Origin: Convivina praedatoris
GTDB taxonomy: Bacteria > Bacillota > Bacilli > Lactobacillales > Lactobacillaceae
Assembly (NCBI RefSeq): GCF_933208505.1
Contig: NZ_CAKOEU010000003.1
Reading direction: 5' to 3' (one strand)
DNA: 64,000 nucleotides
Both the position numbers and the translations under genes were made by a program. Every line of letters begins with the position of its first letter. Positions within the stretch are counted from its first letter, which is position 1. Below are positions 33,459 through 42,525 of the stretch, one piece after another. The notes below the pieces were generated by a model. That model was not told where the DNA came from and did not search any database. It saw only the letters and a program-made list of their open reading frames with translations.

Positions 33459-34730
33459 ATGTTAGTAAAAAATGATTCGATAGCCTATGAAGACGATCAT
33501 TTGTATCCAGAAGTTGGTCTATTAAATGATCCGAATGGCTTAGTTTACTTCAAAGGTAAATATCATGTTTTTTATCAGTGGAATCCTAAGGGGTGTACCC
33601 ATAAATACAAAGAGTGGGGGCACTTCATTTCAGATGATTTGCAGACTTGGCAACGAGTTGAGCCTGCTTTAAGACCATCTATGCCAGATTTAGATAGCGC
33701 TGGAATTTATTCTGGGACAGCTTTGGTAAAAGATGATCGCCTATATCTTTTTTATACTGGGAATGTGCGGAATGCTCAAGGTCAAAGTGTTAAATCAACA
33801 CAAATGTGGGCCGTCAGTGATGACGGAATTCATTTTGAAAAATTAGGTCAACTTTTTCCTCATCCGGACGGTTTTACTAAAGATGTGCGTGATCCGATGG
33901 TTTGGCAAGGAAAAAATGGTCATTACTTCTTAATCTTGGGGGCTCAACACGATGATCAAGTTGGCGACATTATTATTCATGAGTCAGTTGATTTGACAGA
34001 GTGGACCTTTAGGGGTTCTTTGTTAGGGGATCAACTTCGTGATATTCGTGGCTATATGCTAGAATGTCCGGATTTGATTGAGGTCGATGGAAAACAAGTT
34101 TTGATGTTTTCACCGCAAGGATTACCCGCTGATTTAATGCAACATCGTTTTCAAAATATTCATAACACTGGTTACGTGGTCGGCCGTTTTGACGAAGAAA
34201 AGGCGTATTTTGAAGTACAAGGCGATTTTTACGAGGTCGATGATGGTTTTGAATTTTATGCGCCGCAGAGCATGTTGGCACCTAATAATCGTAAAATTAT
34301 GTGGGGCTGGGTGGGCATGATGCCGCCCAAGCGTGAGGCTGAAGTGCCGACGATTGCTAAGCAAAATTGGGTGCATACCTTGAGTTTGCCACGGGAATTA
34401 CATTTGAATGCTGAGCACAAGTTAGTCCAGCAACCAATTGCAGAAATTTTAGATCCAAAACCGTTGACTAACTTTGAAGATAGTTTACAACCAGGCCAAT
34501 ATACTATTGATATGTCTGCTGACTGGACTTTAAAATTGGGACGAAATGCTGAATTGAAAAAGCGAGGCTCCATCCTCCATTTTGAGCGTCGTCAGTGGGA
34601 ATCCGGTGAAATTGGTCATCGTCAAATGCAGGGGAAGGTTGACCAGTTACTCCTTATGGTTGATCACGATGTGATTGAAATCTATACCCAAGATGGATTA
34701 AATGTGATGACAGGTCGCTGGTTTGGCTAA
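33459..34730 (+). CDS. scrB: Sucrose-6-phosphate hydrolase (GH32)
   Basis: This 423-residue cytoplasmic beta-fructofuranosidase splits sucrose-6-phosphate into glucose-6-phosphate and fructose. The nucleophile motif NDPNGLVYF lies near residue 25, followed by RDPMVW and the acid/base motif ECPDL, in the GH32 order. The C-terminal beta-sandwich is somewhat short compared with the usual 450-490 residues but ends with the expected strand VIEIYTQDGLNVMTGRWF. It starts 12 bases after scrA, with its own ribosome-binding site. Confidence 0.93.
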   Translation: MLVKNDSIAYEDDHLYPEVGLLNDPNGLVYFKGKYHVFYQWNPKGCTHKYKEWGHFISDDLQTWQRVEPALRPSMPDLDSAGIYSGTALVKDDRLYLFYTGNVRNAQGQSVKSTQMWAVSDDGIHFEKLGQLFPHPDGFTKDVRDPMVWQGKNGHYFLILGAQHDDQVGDIIIHESVDLTEWTFRGSLLGDQLRDIRGYMLECPDLIEVDGKQVLMFSPQGLPADLMQHRFQNIHNTGYVVGRFDEEKAYFEVQGDFYEVDDGFEFYAPQSMLAPNNRKIMWGWVGMMPPKREAEVPTIAKQNWVHTLSLPRELHLNAEHKLVQQPIAEILDPKPLTNFEDSLQPGQYTIDMSADWTLKLGRNAELKKRGSILHFERRQWESGEIGHRQMQGKVDQLLLMVDHDVIEIYTQDGLNVMTGRWFG

Positions 34731-34734
34731 ATAT

Positions 34735-34772
34735 AAAACTAGCTGTTCTAAATTTTAGGCGGCTAGTTTTTA
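34735..34772 (+). terminator. Terminator after scrB
   Basis: AAAACTAGC (34735-34743) pairs with GCTAGTTTT (34762-34770), followed by T then TAATT; the loop is long. Confidence 0.65.
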
Positions 34773-34789
34773 ATTGTCTGCTAATATGT

Positions 34790-34818
34790 TTTACAAACTA
34801 GTCGATATGTCCTATTCT
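34790..34818 (+). promoter_or_regulatory. Promoter of the padR/membrane protein pair
   Basis: TTTACA (34790-34795), 17-bp spacer, TATTCT (34813-34818), followed by a short leader to the ATG at 34852. Confidence 0.55.
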
Positions 34819-34851
34819 TGTAGTTGGTTAAACATATTAGAGGTGAATACA

Positions 34852-35181
34852 ATGCAACCCAATATATCCAGTCAAATGTTAAAGGGGATTTTGCAAGGGG
34901 TTATGTTGATGATTCTAGCCAAACAGCCTGACTATGGCTATGGTATCAGCACCCAGTTAAATCAGTATGGTTTAGATAACATTCCCAAGGGGACCATCTA
35001 CCCCTTATTAACGGCTATGGAAAAACGGAATTATCTTGTTGGAAAAATGCAGCCATCTGAAAATGGTCCAGATCGTAAATATTACCATGTTACGCAGGCT
35101 GGCCAAGTAGCCCGACAGGAATTCGTACAGGAATGGCAATTTTTAGCTCAAATTGTCAACAAATTGATAGAGGAGCGATAA
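34852..35181 (+). CDS. PadR-family transcriptional regulator (short form)
   Basis: This 109-residue protein is essentially one winged helix: GILQGVMLMILAKQPDYGYGIS, then GTIYPLLTAMEKRNYL, then the wing and a final dimerisation helix. This is the short PadR subfamily 2 form. ATG at 34852, with AGAGGTGA upstream, was preferred over the in-frame ATG at 34774, which would lie before the candidate promoter. The next gene starts four bases after its stop. Short PadR genes are commonly paired with membrane proteins they co-regulate. Confidence 0.88.
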   Translation: MQPNISSQMLKGILQGVMLMILAKQPDYGYGISTQLNQYGLDNIPKGTIYPLLTAMEKRNYLVGKMQPSENGPDRKYYHVTQAGQVARQEFVQEWQFLAQIVNKLIEER

Positions 35182-35185
35182 GAAG

Positions 35186-36028
35186 ATGAATGTTAATGAC
35201 ATGATTCAAAGTAATAATTTTTTACGGGAAAAGTTAAACCAGAACAACAAAAGATACTATGAAAATTTATTGATGTATGTGCGTTTATCTAGCTGGCATC
35301 ATGACGAGCAAGCCATTGAATCCTATTTATTAAGTGTTTTGCAAGATATTTTGGATGCGCAAAATGACGGACAGAGTGCCGAAAAGTATTTTGGTAAAGA
35401 TCCTAAACGTTTGGCCGATGAATACTTGCAACAACTACCAAATTCCGGTAGGACAGCTATTAAAATGATTGGCACTATCGTTCTTGGTTATATTCTTTTT
35501 TCAATGTTACCAGCGCTGGTGATCCCCACTAAAGGAATTGACTTTGGTACTTTGATTTTTTCGAGTTTGTACATGTTGCTAGTGATATGGTTTGGCTTTA
35601 AATATTTAGCAGGAACTATTTATGGGATGCGTCAGGTCATTAATAATCGAATCCTGAACTTTGCCTTGATGTGGCTAGCCAGTTGTTTACTTGTGCTGCC
35701 TCTAATGCTCATCATCTTGTTCGTCAAGACGCCACTCATTATTAAGTTAACGGGTTGGATTGGTATTATTATTATTTTGTTACTAATGGCTATATTAATT
35801 ATTTATAGTCACTTTGCCGGCTATAAGAAAATGGGTCGACCTGTTATCTTATTTAGTCTTGAATTAACTTTATTGGGGATTCTTACCAGATTACCAGTAG
35901 TGGGTTCTTACTTAACGGAAACGAAACCTGGGAAAAATATTCTGGCTGGTCTGTTGGCCATTTTCTTAGTAATATTCTGGATAGTTACTGTGGTTATTAT
36001 TAAATCTTCAGAAAACAAAGGAGAGTAA
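35186..36028 (+). CDS. Membrane protein with HAAS/DUF1129-like N-terminal domain
   Basis: This 280-residue protein has a cytoplasmic helical N-terminus (about residues 1-85; YYENLLMYVRLSSWHHDE, then SVLQDILDAQNDG) resembling the HAAS/DUF1129 domain often fused to membrane proteins and linked to PadR regulators. About six hydrophobic segments follow between 95 and 275. It is in an operon with the short PadR protein. The function is unknown; similar pairs are thought to sense or respond to envelope conditions, which is inference here. Confidence 0.65.
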   Translation: MNVNDMIQSNNFLREKLNQNNKRYYENLLMYVRLSSWHHDEQAIESYLLSVLQDILDAQNDGQSAEKYFGKDPKRLADEYLQQLPNSGRTAIKMIGTIVLGYILFSMLPALVIPTKGIDFGTLIFSSLYMLLVIWFGFKYLAGTIYGMRQVINNRILNFALMWLASCLLVLPLMLIILFVKTPLIIKLTGWIGIIIILLLMAILIIYSHFAGYKKMGRPVILFSLELTLLGILTRLPVVGSYLTETKPGKNILAGLLAIFLVIFWIVTVVIIKSSENKGE

Positions 36029-36098
36029 TCTGAACTGTAATATTAACCAATCCGTCATCGTTAATTGAATGTTTTTTGCCATTAAACGCTGTCTTTTC

Positions 36099-36107
36099 TG
36101 CTATAAT
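36099..36107 (+). promoter_or_regulatory. Extended -10 promoter of the fructansucrase gene
   Basis: TGCTATAAT (36099-36107) is an extended -10 with a consensus hexamer; transcription would start near 36114. This rules out translation from the upstream in-frame ATG at 36069. Confidence 0.65.
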
Positions 36108-36152
36108 AAACGGATTATACTGTTAACTTTCATATATATGGAATATTTATTT

Positions 36153-39020
36153 ATGGCTCAAAAAAAATTACAAACTCAATCAACTCAAACTGATGGTCAC
36201 TGGCTAGTAACAACCTTAATTTGTAGCACGATTTTAGGCGTACAATTATTCGGCCAAAATGTTAAAGCAGCAGCTAACGAAAGTGTGCCCTCACAAAATC
36301 AGCAAGATGCTGGTCAAACAATGGCATATCAACCGGATGTCTGTTTACTGAATGGGAATGATTCATTGGGGAATACCAACACATCTGCGAGCAGCGGTAT
36401 TACGGATTCTCAAACTATTACTAGTGAGGCTATTAATCCGCAAAGTCAGAGTGTTAATTTCAATGACAGCAGTACTAGCACTAGTTATGACGACATTGAT
36501 ACTATTTCCACTAGCACGATTACTAGTCAACTCTCAGCTCAAACTTCAGATTTTAATCAGCAATTAATCAATACCGACAAGCTTCAGGTAAGTACTACTG
36601 ATAATATTACTGCCAATAATCCCTTTAGCTTTTCTCAGCCTGATGAGCAAATGTTGGATAACATTAAGAGCCAGGTAATATCAATTGCTCAAAATGCTGG
36701 GATAGAGGATCAATTACAGTTTGCAATTGATAATATCCAACAAACAATTATCGACACGAATGGTCAACCGACTGGCAATCAAAACCTTGATATGCTGTTA
36801 AAGCAGTTTCAAACATTGAATGCCCAACAAGATGTCATGATTTCAATGGCACTCGGTTTGACCAAAATTAATTGGTGGGATGCGATTACTAACATAGTAG
36901 GCGGATTAGCCCCGGCCTTGTTGATGCCTTTAAATATCTTTAATCCACAAGATTCTAGCGACCAAAGTCCAGCAATTCCGGTTAAGGATACATTTTTTCA
37001 GCTTATTCCGACGATTATTGACAATATTGTTAATCAAGGTACCCAATCGATTATGTCGCTGACTGAGGTCAATACTAAAATTGTCGATGATGCTCGTCCG
37101 ATGGGTAATCTTCTCTATTCGCGCGGTTACGTACAAAAAAATACGCCGGTCTATGTAGACTCAAGTTCAGATGCTATTTTGGGTAAAATTGATGATTATA
37201 ATGTAGCCATTACCAGCATTGGTGCCAAGCAAAATGGGCGGATTCCTTTTCAATACGCTAACAATATTGGCTGGGTAAATGAGCAAGCCACAACTAGGTC
37301 TAGACAAGTTTATGATGATGATTTTAACTGGACTCACTTTACCCGTGATGATATGTCCAGCATTGCGGAAAATGTTAATAATCCCAAATATCAGGCACCT
37401 CGGCCAGTTGACCAAACCCTCAATCAAGAGCTTAAGGGCGCCATTCAACGTAGTTCCTTACTGGGCCGTCAAGAAGCTTTGGAAGTTTGGGATTCTTGGC
37501 CAGTCCAAAATACGGATGGCACTTTAGCAAATTATCATGGCTATCACTTGGTAATTGGTCTAACAGCTCCTAAGGGTGGAATTTCGGCTAAAATGGGGCT
37601 GTTTTCTCAGCCCATTAATGGCAGTCAAACTGGTGTTAATTCTTGGACCTATCTTGGGAATCTATTTAATCAGTTTGGTGAAGGCGCAGTTGCTAATGAT
37701 CCTTATTTGAAATACATGCAGGCTGAGTGGTCTGGATCAACCGTTATGTTAAATCCCAATGATGATACATTGCGGGTCTTTTACACCAATCATACGCATT
37801 TAATGACACCGGGTGGTCAGGTACTAACTACCGCCCAAATCTCCGTGGAGGCTAAGGACAATGATTGGGCCAACGGTTTGGTAATTAATCACAGTAAGAC
37901 GACCGACCACCGCTCCCTATATGCTGGGGATGGTAAGCTCTATCAAAACCAGCAGAATATGGCTGGTTTTGCTGGATCGGTCTGGGACGATTATTGTTTA
38001 CGAGATCCACATTTAGTAGCTGATCACAATCAGTATTATCTGGTTTTTGAAGGTAATACGGGCACGCAAACTGGCAACCAAGGTTTGGATAATTTTTATA
38101 ATCAAGCTTACTATTCGAAAGATCGGGATACCTTCTTAAAAGAACGGCAGCGCTTAATTGACAGCGTGGGGACTAATGAATATCAGCAGACCTATATGGC
38201 TAATGCTGCGATAGGCATTATGAGTCTTAATCCAGATTTTACTGTTAAAGAGGTCATGAATCCATTGGTCACAGCCAATGCGGCTAATGATGAATTAGAG
38301 CGTCCTAATTTGGTTCATTTTCAAAATAAATGGTATCTCTTTAGCGATACCCGTGGCTCGCACATGGCCAGTACTGATTTGTTGGTGCATGGTAATGATC
38401 AGAATAACTATCCGATTTATATGTTGGGCTTTGTCTCAGAGGATGGTATTAACGGGCATTATAAACCTTTAAATGGCAATGGTTTAGTCCTAGTGTCAAA
38501 CATTCCACAAGATAGTCCAGATTTTACCTATGCTCATTATGTCATTCCTAATCAGGATCCAAACAGTAATGAATTCGTGGTAACAGCCTATTTAAATCAT
38601 AAAACTTTTGCTCCGTCTTTGTTACTTAAAATTGACGGTGATTCGACCACGATGGTGACTGATCAGGTTTTGGGTCAGGGGGATGTGGTGGTAACGCCGA
38701 CTCGCTATTCGACCTACCTGTCGGATCAAAATAGCCAATCAGATTTTGGCCTGAACCTTTTACCAAACAGAATCTTTGAATCAATGCTCAGTGCACTTAG
38801 CCATCCAACTGATCAATCAGTCGACAACAGTAGTATTTCAGCAACTTCACAACATAGTGCAACAAGCCAATCACAAGAAAACTCATTGGCTGCGATGAAT
38901 AGTCAGAGTCAATCGCTGAGTACTGCATTACCCCAAGCTGGTTTGCTAGCTAACCATGATTATACTTGGTCAGCATTTTGGACTACTCTGGTTGGACTAA
39001 CATCGTTCGGCAATAACTAA
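36153..39020 (+). CDS. Secreted fructansucrase (GH68 levansucrase/inulosucrase)
   Basis: This 955-residue extracellular enzyme transfers fructose from sucrose to build levan or inulin. A signal peptide (hydrophobic segment near residues 18-35) is followed by a Ser/Thr-rich spacer, and the catalytic GH68 domain spans about 400-850. Nucleophile D447 (VWDSWPV), transition-state stabiliser D618 (RDPHLV) and acid/base E716 (DELERPN) are all present, with spacing like SacB. The C-terminus has a Ser/Gln-rich spacer, LPQAG at 926-930 and a hydrophobic tail, a variant sorting signal lacking the usual Thr and basic tail. The start at 36153 follows the promoter; 36138 is a less likely alternative. Inulin versus levan cannot be decided by eye. 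Confidence 0.92.
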   Translation: MAQKKLQTQSTQTDGHWLVTTLICSTILGVQLFGQNVKAAANESVPSQNQQDAGQTMAYQPDVCLLNGNDSLGNTNTSASSGITDSQTITSEAINPQSQSVNFNDSSTSTSYDDIDTISTSTITSQLSAQTSDFNQQLINTDKLQVSTTDNITANNPFSFSQPDEQMLDNIKSQVISIAQNAGIEDQLQFAIDNIQQTIIDTNGQPTGNQNLDMLLKQFQTLNAQQDVMISMALGLTKINWWDAITNIVGGLAPALLMPLNIFNPQDSSDQSPAIPVKDTFFQLIPTIIDNIVNQGTQSIMSLTEVNTKIVDDARPMGNLLYSRGYVQKNTPVYVDSSSDAILGKIDDYNVAITSIGAKQNGRIPFQYANNIGWVNEQATTRSRQVYDDDFNWTHFTRDDMSSIAENVNNPKYQAPRPVDQTLNQELKGAIQRSSLLGRQEALEVWDSWPVQNTDGTLANYHGYHLVIGLTAPKGGISAKMGLFSQPINGSQTGVNSWTYLGNLFNQFGEGAVANDPYLKYMQAEWSGSTVMLNPNDDTLRVFYTNHTHLMTPGGQVLTTAQISVEAKDNDWANGLVINHSKTTDHRSLYAGDGKLYQNQQNMAGFAGSVWDDYCLRDPHLVADHNQYYLVFEGNTGTQTGNQGLDNFYNQAYYSKDRDTFLKERQRLIDSVGTNEYQQTYMANAAIGIMSLNPDFTVKEVMNPLVTANAANDELERPNLVHFQNKWYLFSDTRGSHMASTDLLVHGNDQNNYPIYMLGFVSEDGINGHYKPLNGNGLVLVSNIPQDSPDFTYAHYVIPNQDPNSNEFVVTAYLNHKTFAPSLLLKIDGDSTTMVTDQVLGQGDVVVTPTRYSTYLSDQNSQSDFGLNLLPNRIFESMLSALSHPTDQSVDNSSISATSQHSATSQSQENSLAAMNSQSQSLSTALPQAGLLANHDYTWSAFWTTLVGLTSFGNN

Positions 39021-39070
39021 AAACAGTAAATGTTTGCTTGCTGTCTTAAAAATTAGAATTTAAAACGATT

Positions 39071-39119
39071 AATAACCGTGGAATTTGGATGATTATCCGG
39101 ATTTTATGGTTATTTTTTT
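39071..39119 (+). terminator. Terminator after the fructansucrase gene
   Basis: AATAACC (39071-39077) pairs with GGTTATT (39108-39114), with an inner ATTTGGAT/ATCCGGAT stem including G-T pairs, followed by a T-run. Confidence 0.7.
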
Positions 39120-39143
39120 GGAATTTAAGAAGTTTATGAGATA

Positions 39144-39156
39144 AATAACGAACATT
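39144..39156 (+). promoter_or_regulatory. PurBox-like site 1 (one mismatch)
   Basis: AATAACGAACATT differs from the PurR box AWWWCCGAACWWT only at the fifth base. It lies about 105 bp before purE. A weaker copy, TAAATCGAACATA, is at 39185-39197. Confidence 0.6.
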
Positions 39157-39225
39157 ATCAAAATTATTCTGTTAGAATAATACGTAAATCGAACATAAAA
39201 TTATTTGAAATCGTTATTTTGTATA

Positions 39226-39238
39226 AAAACCGAACAAT
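39226..39238 (+). promoter_or_regulatory. PurBox, exact consensus, just before purE
   Basis: AAAACCGAACAAT matches AWWWCCGAACWWT at all positions. It lies immediately before the ribosome-binding site of purE. It is expected to bind PurR; a purR gene is not in this window. Confidence 0.7.
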
Positions 39239-39248
39239 GGAGGGCGAT

Positions 39249-39734
39249 ATGGCAGATGTTGGCCTAATTATGGGGTCTAAGAGTGATTGGCCCACGATGA
39301 AACTTGCTGCTCAGCAACTAGAAGCGCTTGAGATTAATTATGAAAAACATATCATTTCAGCGCATCGAATGCCGATTGAATTACAAAATTATGGGCAAGA
39401 CGCACAAAGCCAAAGTGTGCAAGTAATCATAGCTGGAGCTGGTGGTGCTGCCCATTTACCAGGAATGTTAGCGGCCAATACAACTTTACCTGTCATTGGG
39501 GTGCCGATTCAATCACGCGCCCTGAATGGCTTGGATTCACTTTTGTCAATTGTACAAATGCCTGCTGGTGTACCAGTTGCTACGGTCGCCATTGGCCAGG
39601 CCGGAGCCACTAATGCAGCTTTACTGGCGGCTCAGATTTTAGCTTTACAAAATCCAGTTTTATTAAAAAAATTAAATATTAAACGAGAAGCAGATCGACA
39701 AGCGGCCATGGCCAGTGAGGAGGAGCTAAAATGA
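39249..39734 (+). CDS. purE: N5-carboxyaminoimidazole ribonucleotide mutase
   Basis: This 161-residue enzyme moves the carboxyl group from N5-CAIR to C4, giving CAIR. The signature GSKSDWPTM at the N-terminus and SAHRMP near residue 40 are diagnostic of class I PurE. ATG at 39249 with GGAGGG just upstream was chosen; the in-frame TTG at 39219 lies before an exact PurBox and has no ribosome-binding site. It opens a purine operon of eleven pur genes followed by fhs, and its stop overlaps purK. Confidence 0.95.
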   Translation: MADVGLIMGSKSDWPTMKLAAQQLEALEINYEKHIISAHRMPIELQNYGQDAQSQSVQVIIAGAGGAAHLPGMLAANTTLPVIGVPIQSRALNGLDSLLSIVQMPAGVPVATVAIGQAGATNAALLAAQILALQNPVLLKKLNIKREADRQAAMASEEELK

Positions 39735-40846
39735 CGGCACCCATTTTACCGCCAGCAACTATCGGTATTATCGGCGGAGGTCAATTAGGGCAAATGATGG
39801 CTTTAGCAGCTAAAAGTATGGGATATAAAATTGGCATTTTGGATCCTGATCAAGCATGTTCAGCTGGACAGGTTGCCGATTTTCAAGTTGTAGCTGCCTA
39901 TGATGACCCTAAAGCCGTGGCAGCTTTAGCCCAAGAAAGTGACCTTTTAACCTACGAATTTGAAAATGTATCCGTTGATACGTTACGAACAGTCTCCCAA
40001 CCAATTCCTCAAGGAAGAAAATTACTAGAGATTACAAGCAATCGTATCGCCGAAAAGAACTTTATTAAAGAAGTTGCGCAGGTGCCAGTAACTGATTTTC
40101 AAGTTGTAAATTCTAAGGCTGATTTTGAAGTAGCACTGGCTGAAATTGGTTATCCAGCGATTTTAAAAACTAGCCATGGTGGTTACGACGGTCATGGCCA
40201 GTGGAACGTCAACGATGCTTCCGACACCCAGCAATTATTATCAGATTTTCCAGCAGGGGAGTTGATTTTAGAAGCGAGAGTCGCCTTTGATAAAGAACTC
40301 AGCATCATGGTTACGCGTGACGCTCAAGGGAAATTGACGACTTGGCCGATTGCTCAAAATTTTCACCAGGATCATATTTTGCACCGTAGTTATGCCCCGG
40401 CTGCGATTAGCGATTCTCAGGCTAAAGAAATTGAACGCCTAGCTCACAAAATTGCCGTGTCCTTGAATTTGCGAGGTGTGTTGGGAATTGAATTATTTGT
40501 TACCGATCAGGAAATTTGGGTTAATGAATTGGCACCACGACCTCATAATTCTGGACACTATACGATTGAAGCTTGCAATATTTCGCAATTTGAAGGTCAT
40601 ATTCGCAGTATTACTGGTTTATCGTTGCCACCTATTACTCAAGAGCAACCGGCGATGATGCTGAATCTTTTAGGAGAGGATATAATCGCTGCCCGACAAG
40701 ACTTAATTCATCATCCGGAGTGGCATTTCCATGATTATGGCAAAGGAGCCATTCGACCTCAACGTAAGATGGGGCATATCACAGTCATCGGTGATTCAGC
40801 CATTAGGGCTTTAGAACAATGGGGGCAAGCACATGGGCAACACTAA
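39731..40846 (+). CDS. purK: N5-carboxyaminoimidazole ribonucleotide synthase
   Basis: This 371-residue ATP-grasp enzyme makes N5-CAIR from AIR, bicarbonate and ATP. It has IGIIGGGQLGQMMALAAKSMGY at the N-terminus and the ATP-grasp segments SHGGYDGHGQW and NELAPRPHNSGHYTIEA. It overlaps purE by four bases and purC by 14, so translation is coupled. Confidence 0.95.
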   Translation: MTAPILPPATIGIIGGGQLGQMMALAAKSMGYKIGILDPDQACSAGQVADFQVVAAYDDPKAVAALAQESDLLTYEFENVSVDTLRTVSQPIPQGRKLLEITSNRIAEKNFIKEVAQVPVTDFQVVNSKADFEVALAEIGYPAILKTSHGGYDGHGQWNVNDASDTQQLLSDFPAGELILEARVAFDKELSIMVTRDAQGKLTTWPIAQNFHQDHILHRSYAPAAISDSQAKEIERLAHKIAVSLNLRGVLGIELFVTDQEIWVNELAPRPHNSGHYTIEACNISQFEGHIRSITGLSLPPITQEQPAMMLNLLGEDIIAARQDLIHHPEWHFHDYGKGAIRPQRKMGHITVIGDSAIRALEQWGQAHGQH

Positions 40847-41576
40847 CTATGATAATGCAGTAATTGAACAGGGAAATTTGAAGTATGAGGGGAAGGCTAA
40901 GCAAGTTTACTTAACCAACCGACCAGATATTCTTTGGATTCATTATCTAGACCAGGCTACAGCACTAAATGGCAAGGTTAAAGAAACCATTGTCGGTAAG
41001 GGTAAAATTAATAGCAAAATCAGTCATTTACTTTTTACCTACTTACAAAAACATGGTGTTGAGCAACATTATTTAAAAACGGTTTCCCAAACGGACGAAT
41101 TGGTGCAGGCTCTACAAATGATACCAATTGAAGTGGTTAGTCGTAATTTTGCTGCCGGTCACTTTGTTAGTCGCTTTGCTGTACCGAATCAAATGCCATT
41201 AAACCCCTTGGTACAGGAGTTTTATTATAAATCGGATGCCCTAGATGATCCTTTTATTAATGATTCACAAATTTTAGCCTTAGGCTTTGCCAGTCCTGAT
41301 GATTTATCAGTCTTAAGGCAGCAAGCGCAAATCGTTAATGATTTACTGGTGCAATTGTTTGACCAAGTCGGTATTCGTTTAGTTGATTTTAAGTTGGAAT
41401 TTGGTAAAAATCTGGCAGGAACAATCATCCTTGCTGATGAATTATCGCCGGATAACATGCGTTTGATTGATCAGCAAACGGGTCATTCTTTAGATAAAGA
41501 CGTTTTTCGTCAGCACACTGGTGATGTGACCATTGGCTATCGCGAGGTTTTGCATCGTTTAGAGCAAGTTATTTAG
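40833..41576 (+). CDS. purC: SAICAR synthase
   Basis: This 247-residue enzyme joins CAIR to aspartate. Key segments are YEGKAKQVY at residues 13-21, VSRNFAAGHFVSRF in the middle and DFKLEFG near residue 190. It has the GGGGG ribosome-binding site inside purK. Confidence 0.95.
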   Translation: MGNTNYDNAVIEQGNLKYEGKAKQVYLTNRPDILWIHYLDQATALNGKVKETIVGKGKINSKISHLLFTYLQKHGVEQHYLKTVSQTDELVQALQMIPIEVVSRNFAAGHFVSRFAVPNQMPLNPLVQEFYYKSDALDDPFINDSQILALGFASPDDLSVLRQQAQIVNDLLVQLFDQVGIRLVDFKLEFGKNLAGTIILADELSPDNMRLIDQQTGHSLDKDVFRQHTGDVTIGYREVLHRLEQVI

Positions 41577-41586
41577 GAGGAAATTT

Positions 41587-41853
41587 ATGTACACGGCAAA
41601 AATTTATGTGACTTACAAACCATCCATCGTGGATCCTCAAGGAGAAGTGATACAGGCAGCTTTACAACGAATGAATTATCAGGGTATCAGCAGTGTTACG
41701 CAAGGGAAATACTTTGAAGTCAACTTAGCAGCGCCTAATGTGGCAGCCGCTAAGAATGAGGTAGCCAATTTTACTGACGCCTTACTAATTAATCAAAATA
41801 CTGAAACCTACCGTTTTGAACTTGTTTCAACCGATGATGAGGTGCAGGCATGA
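41587..41853 (+). CDS. purS: Phosphoribosylformylglycinamidine synthase subunit PurS
   Basis: This 88-residue small subunit of the three-part FGAM synthase complex of Gram-positives bridges PurL and PurQ and passes ammonia between them. VTYKPSIVDPQGEVIQAAL is the family N-terminus. TAGGAGG precedes the ATG, and it overlaps purQ by four bases. Confidence 0.93.
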   Translation: MYTAKIYVTYKPSIVDPQGEVIQAALQRMNYQGISSVTQGKYFEVNLAAPNVAAAKNEVANFTDALLINQNTETYRFELVSTDDEVQA

Positions 41854-42524
41854 AAGCAGCTGTGATTACCTTTCCAGGATCCAATTGCGATTTAGATTTG
41901 TTTCATGCTTTAGCTGATTTGGACTTTGAACCCACGGTGGTTTCTGCTCAAACCACCGACCTGTCAAACTATGACGCAATTTTTTTGCCCGGTGGTTTTT
42001 CTTATGGTGATTATTTAAGAAGTGGTGCTATTGCCCGTTTTGCACCAGTTATGGCGGCTGTTAGCCAAGCTGCGGCGGACGGCAAAATTGTGGTCGGTAT
42101 TTGCAATGGTTTTCAGATTTTGACTGAAGCTGGTCTGTTACCCGGTCAACTGTTTGGCAATGAACAACCTGGTTTCATTTGTGACGAAGTCGATTTATTA
42201 ATTGATAATTCTAATACGACCTATACCAATGCCTATGCTGATTCACGGATTAAAATACCAATTGCTCACGGTGAGGGAAATTACTATGTTGATTCAGCAA
42301 CGTTAGCGGAAATGGAAGCCAATCATCAAATTGTTTTCCGCTACGCCGACAACCCCAATGGGTCGGTGGCCAATATTGCTGGGGTGATGAATCTAGCTGG
42401 TAATGTTTTTGGCATGATGCCCCATCCAGAGCGGGCAGTGGATGCCATTACGGGCAATACGGACGGACAGCCGTTTTTCAAAAGTATATTACAGACGTTG
42501 GGTATGGCAGTAGGAAGGAAATAA
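41850..42524 (+). CDS. purQ: Phosphoribosylformylglycinamidine synthase subunit PurQ
   Basis: This 224-residue glutamine amidotransferase subunit supplies ammonia to PurL. FPGSNCDLD at the N-terminus, the nucleophile Cys in GICNGFQ and the His/Glu pair in MMPHPERAVD are all present. Confidence 0.95.
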   Translation: MKAAVITFPGSNCDLDLFHALADLDFEPTVVSAQTTDLSNYDAIFLPGGFSYGDYLRSGAIARFAPVMAAVSQAAADGKIVVGICNGFQILTEAGLLPGQLFGNEQPGFICDEVDLLIDNSNTTYTNAYADSRIKIPIAHGEGNYYVDSATLAEMEANHQIVFRYADNPNGSVANIAGVMNLAGNVFGMMPHPERAVDAITGNTDGQPFFKSILQTLGMAVGRK

Positions 42525-42525
42525 G

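Noticed and set aside
36069..36152. Longer fructansucrase starting at 36069
   Set aside because: The extended -10 promoter at 36099-36107 lies downstream of that ATG, and the signal peptide begins after 36153.
39219..39248. TTG at 39219 as purE start
   Set aside because: It lies before an exact PurBox and has no ribosome-binding site; ATG 39249 follows GGAGGG.
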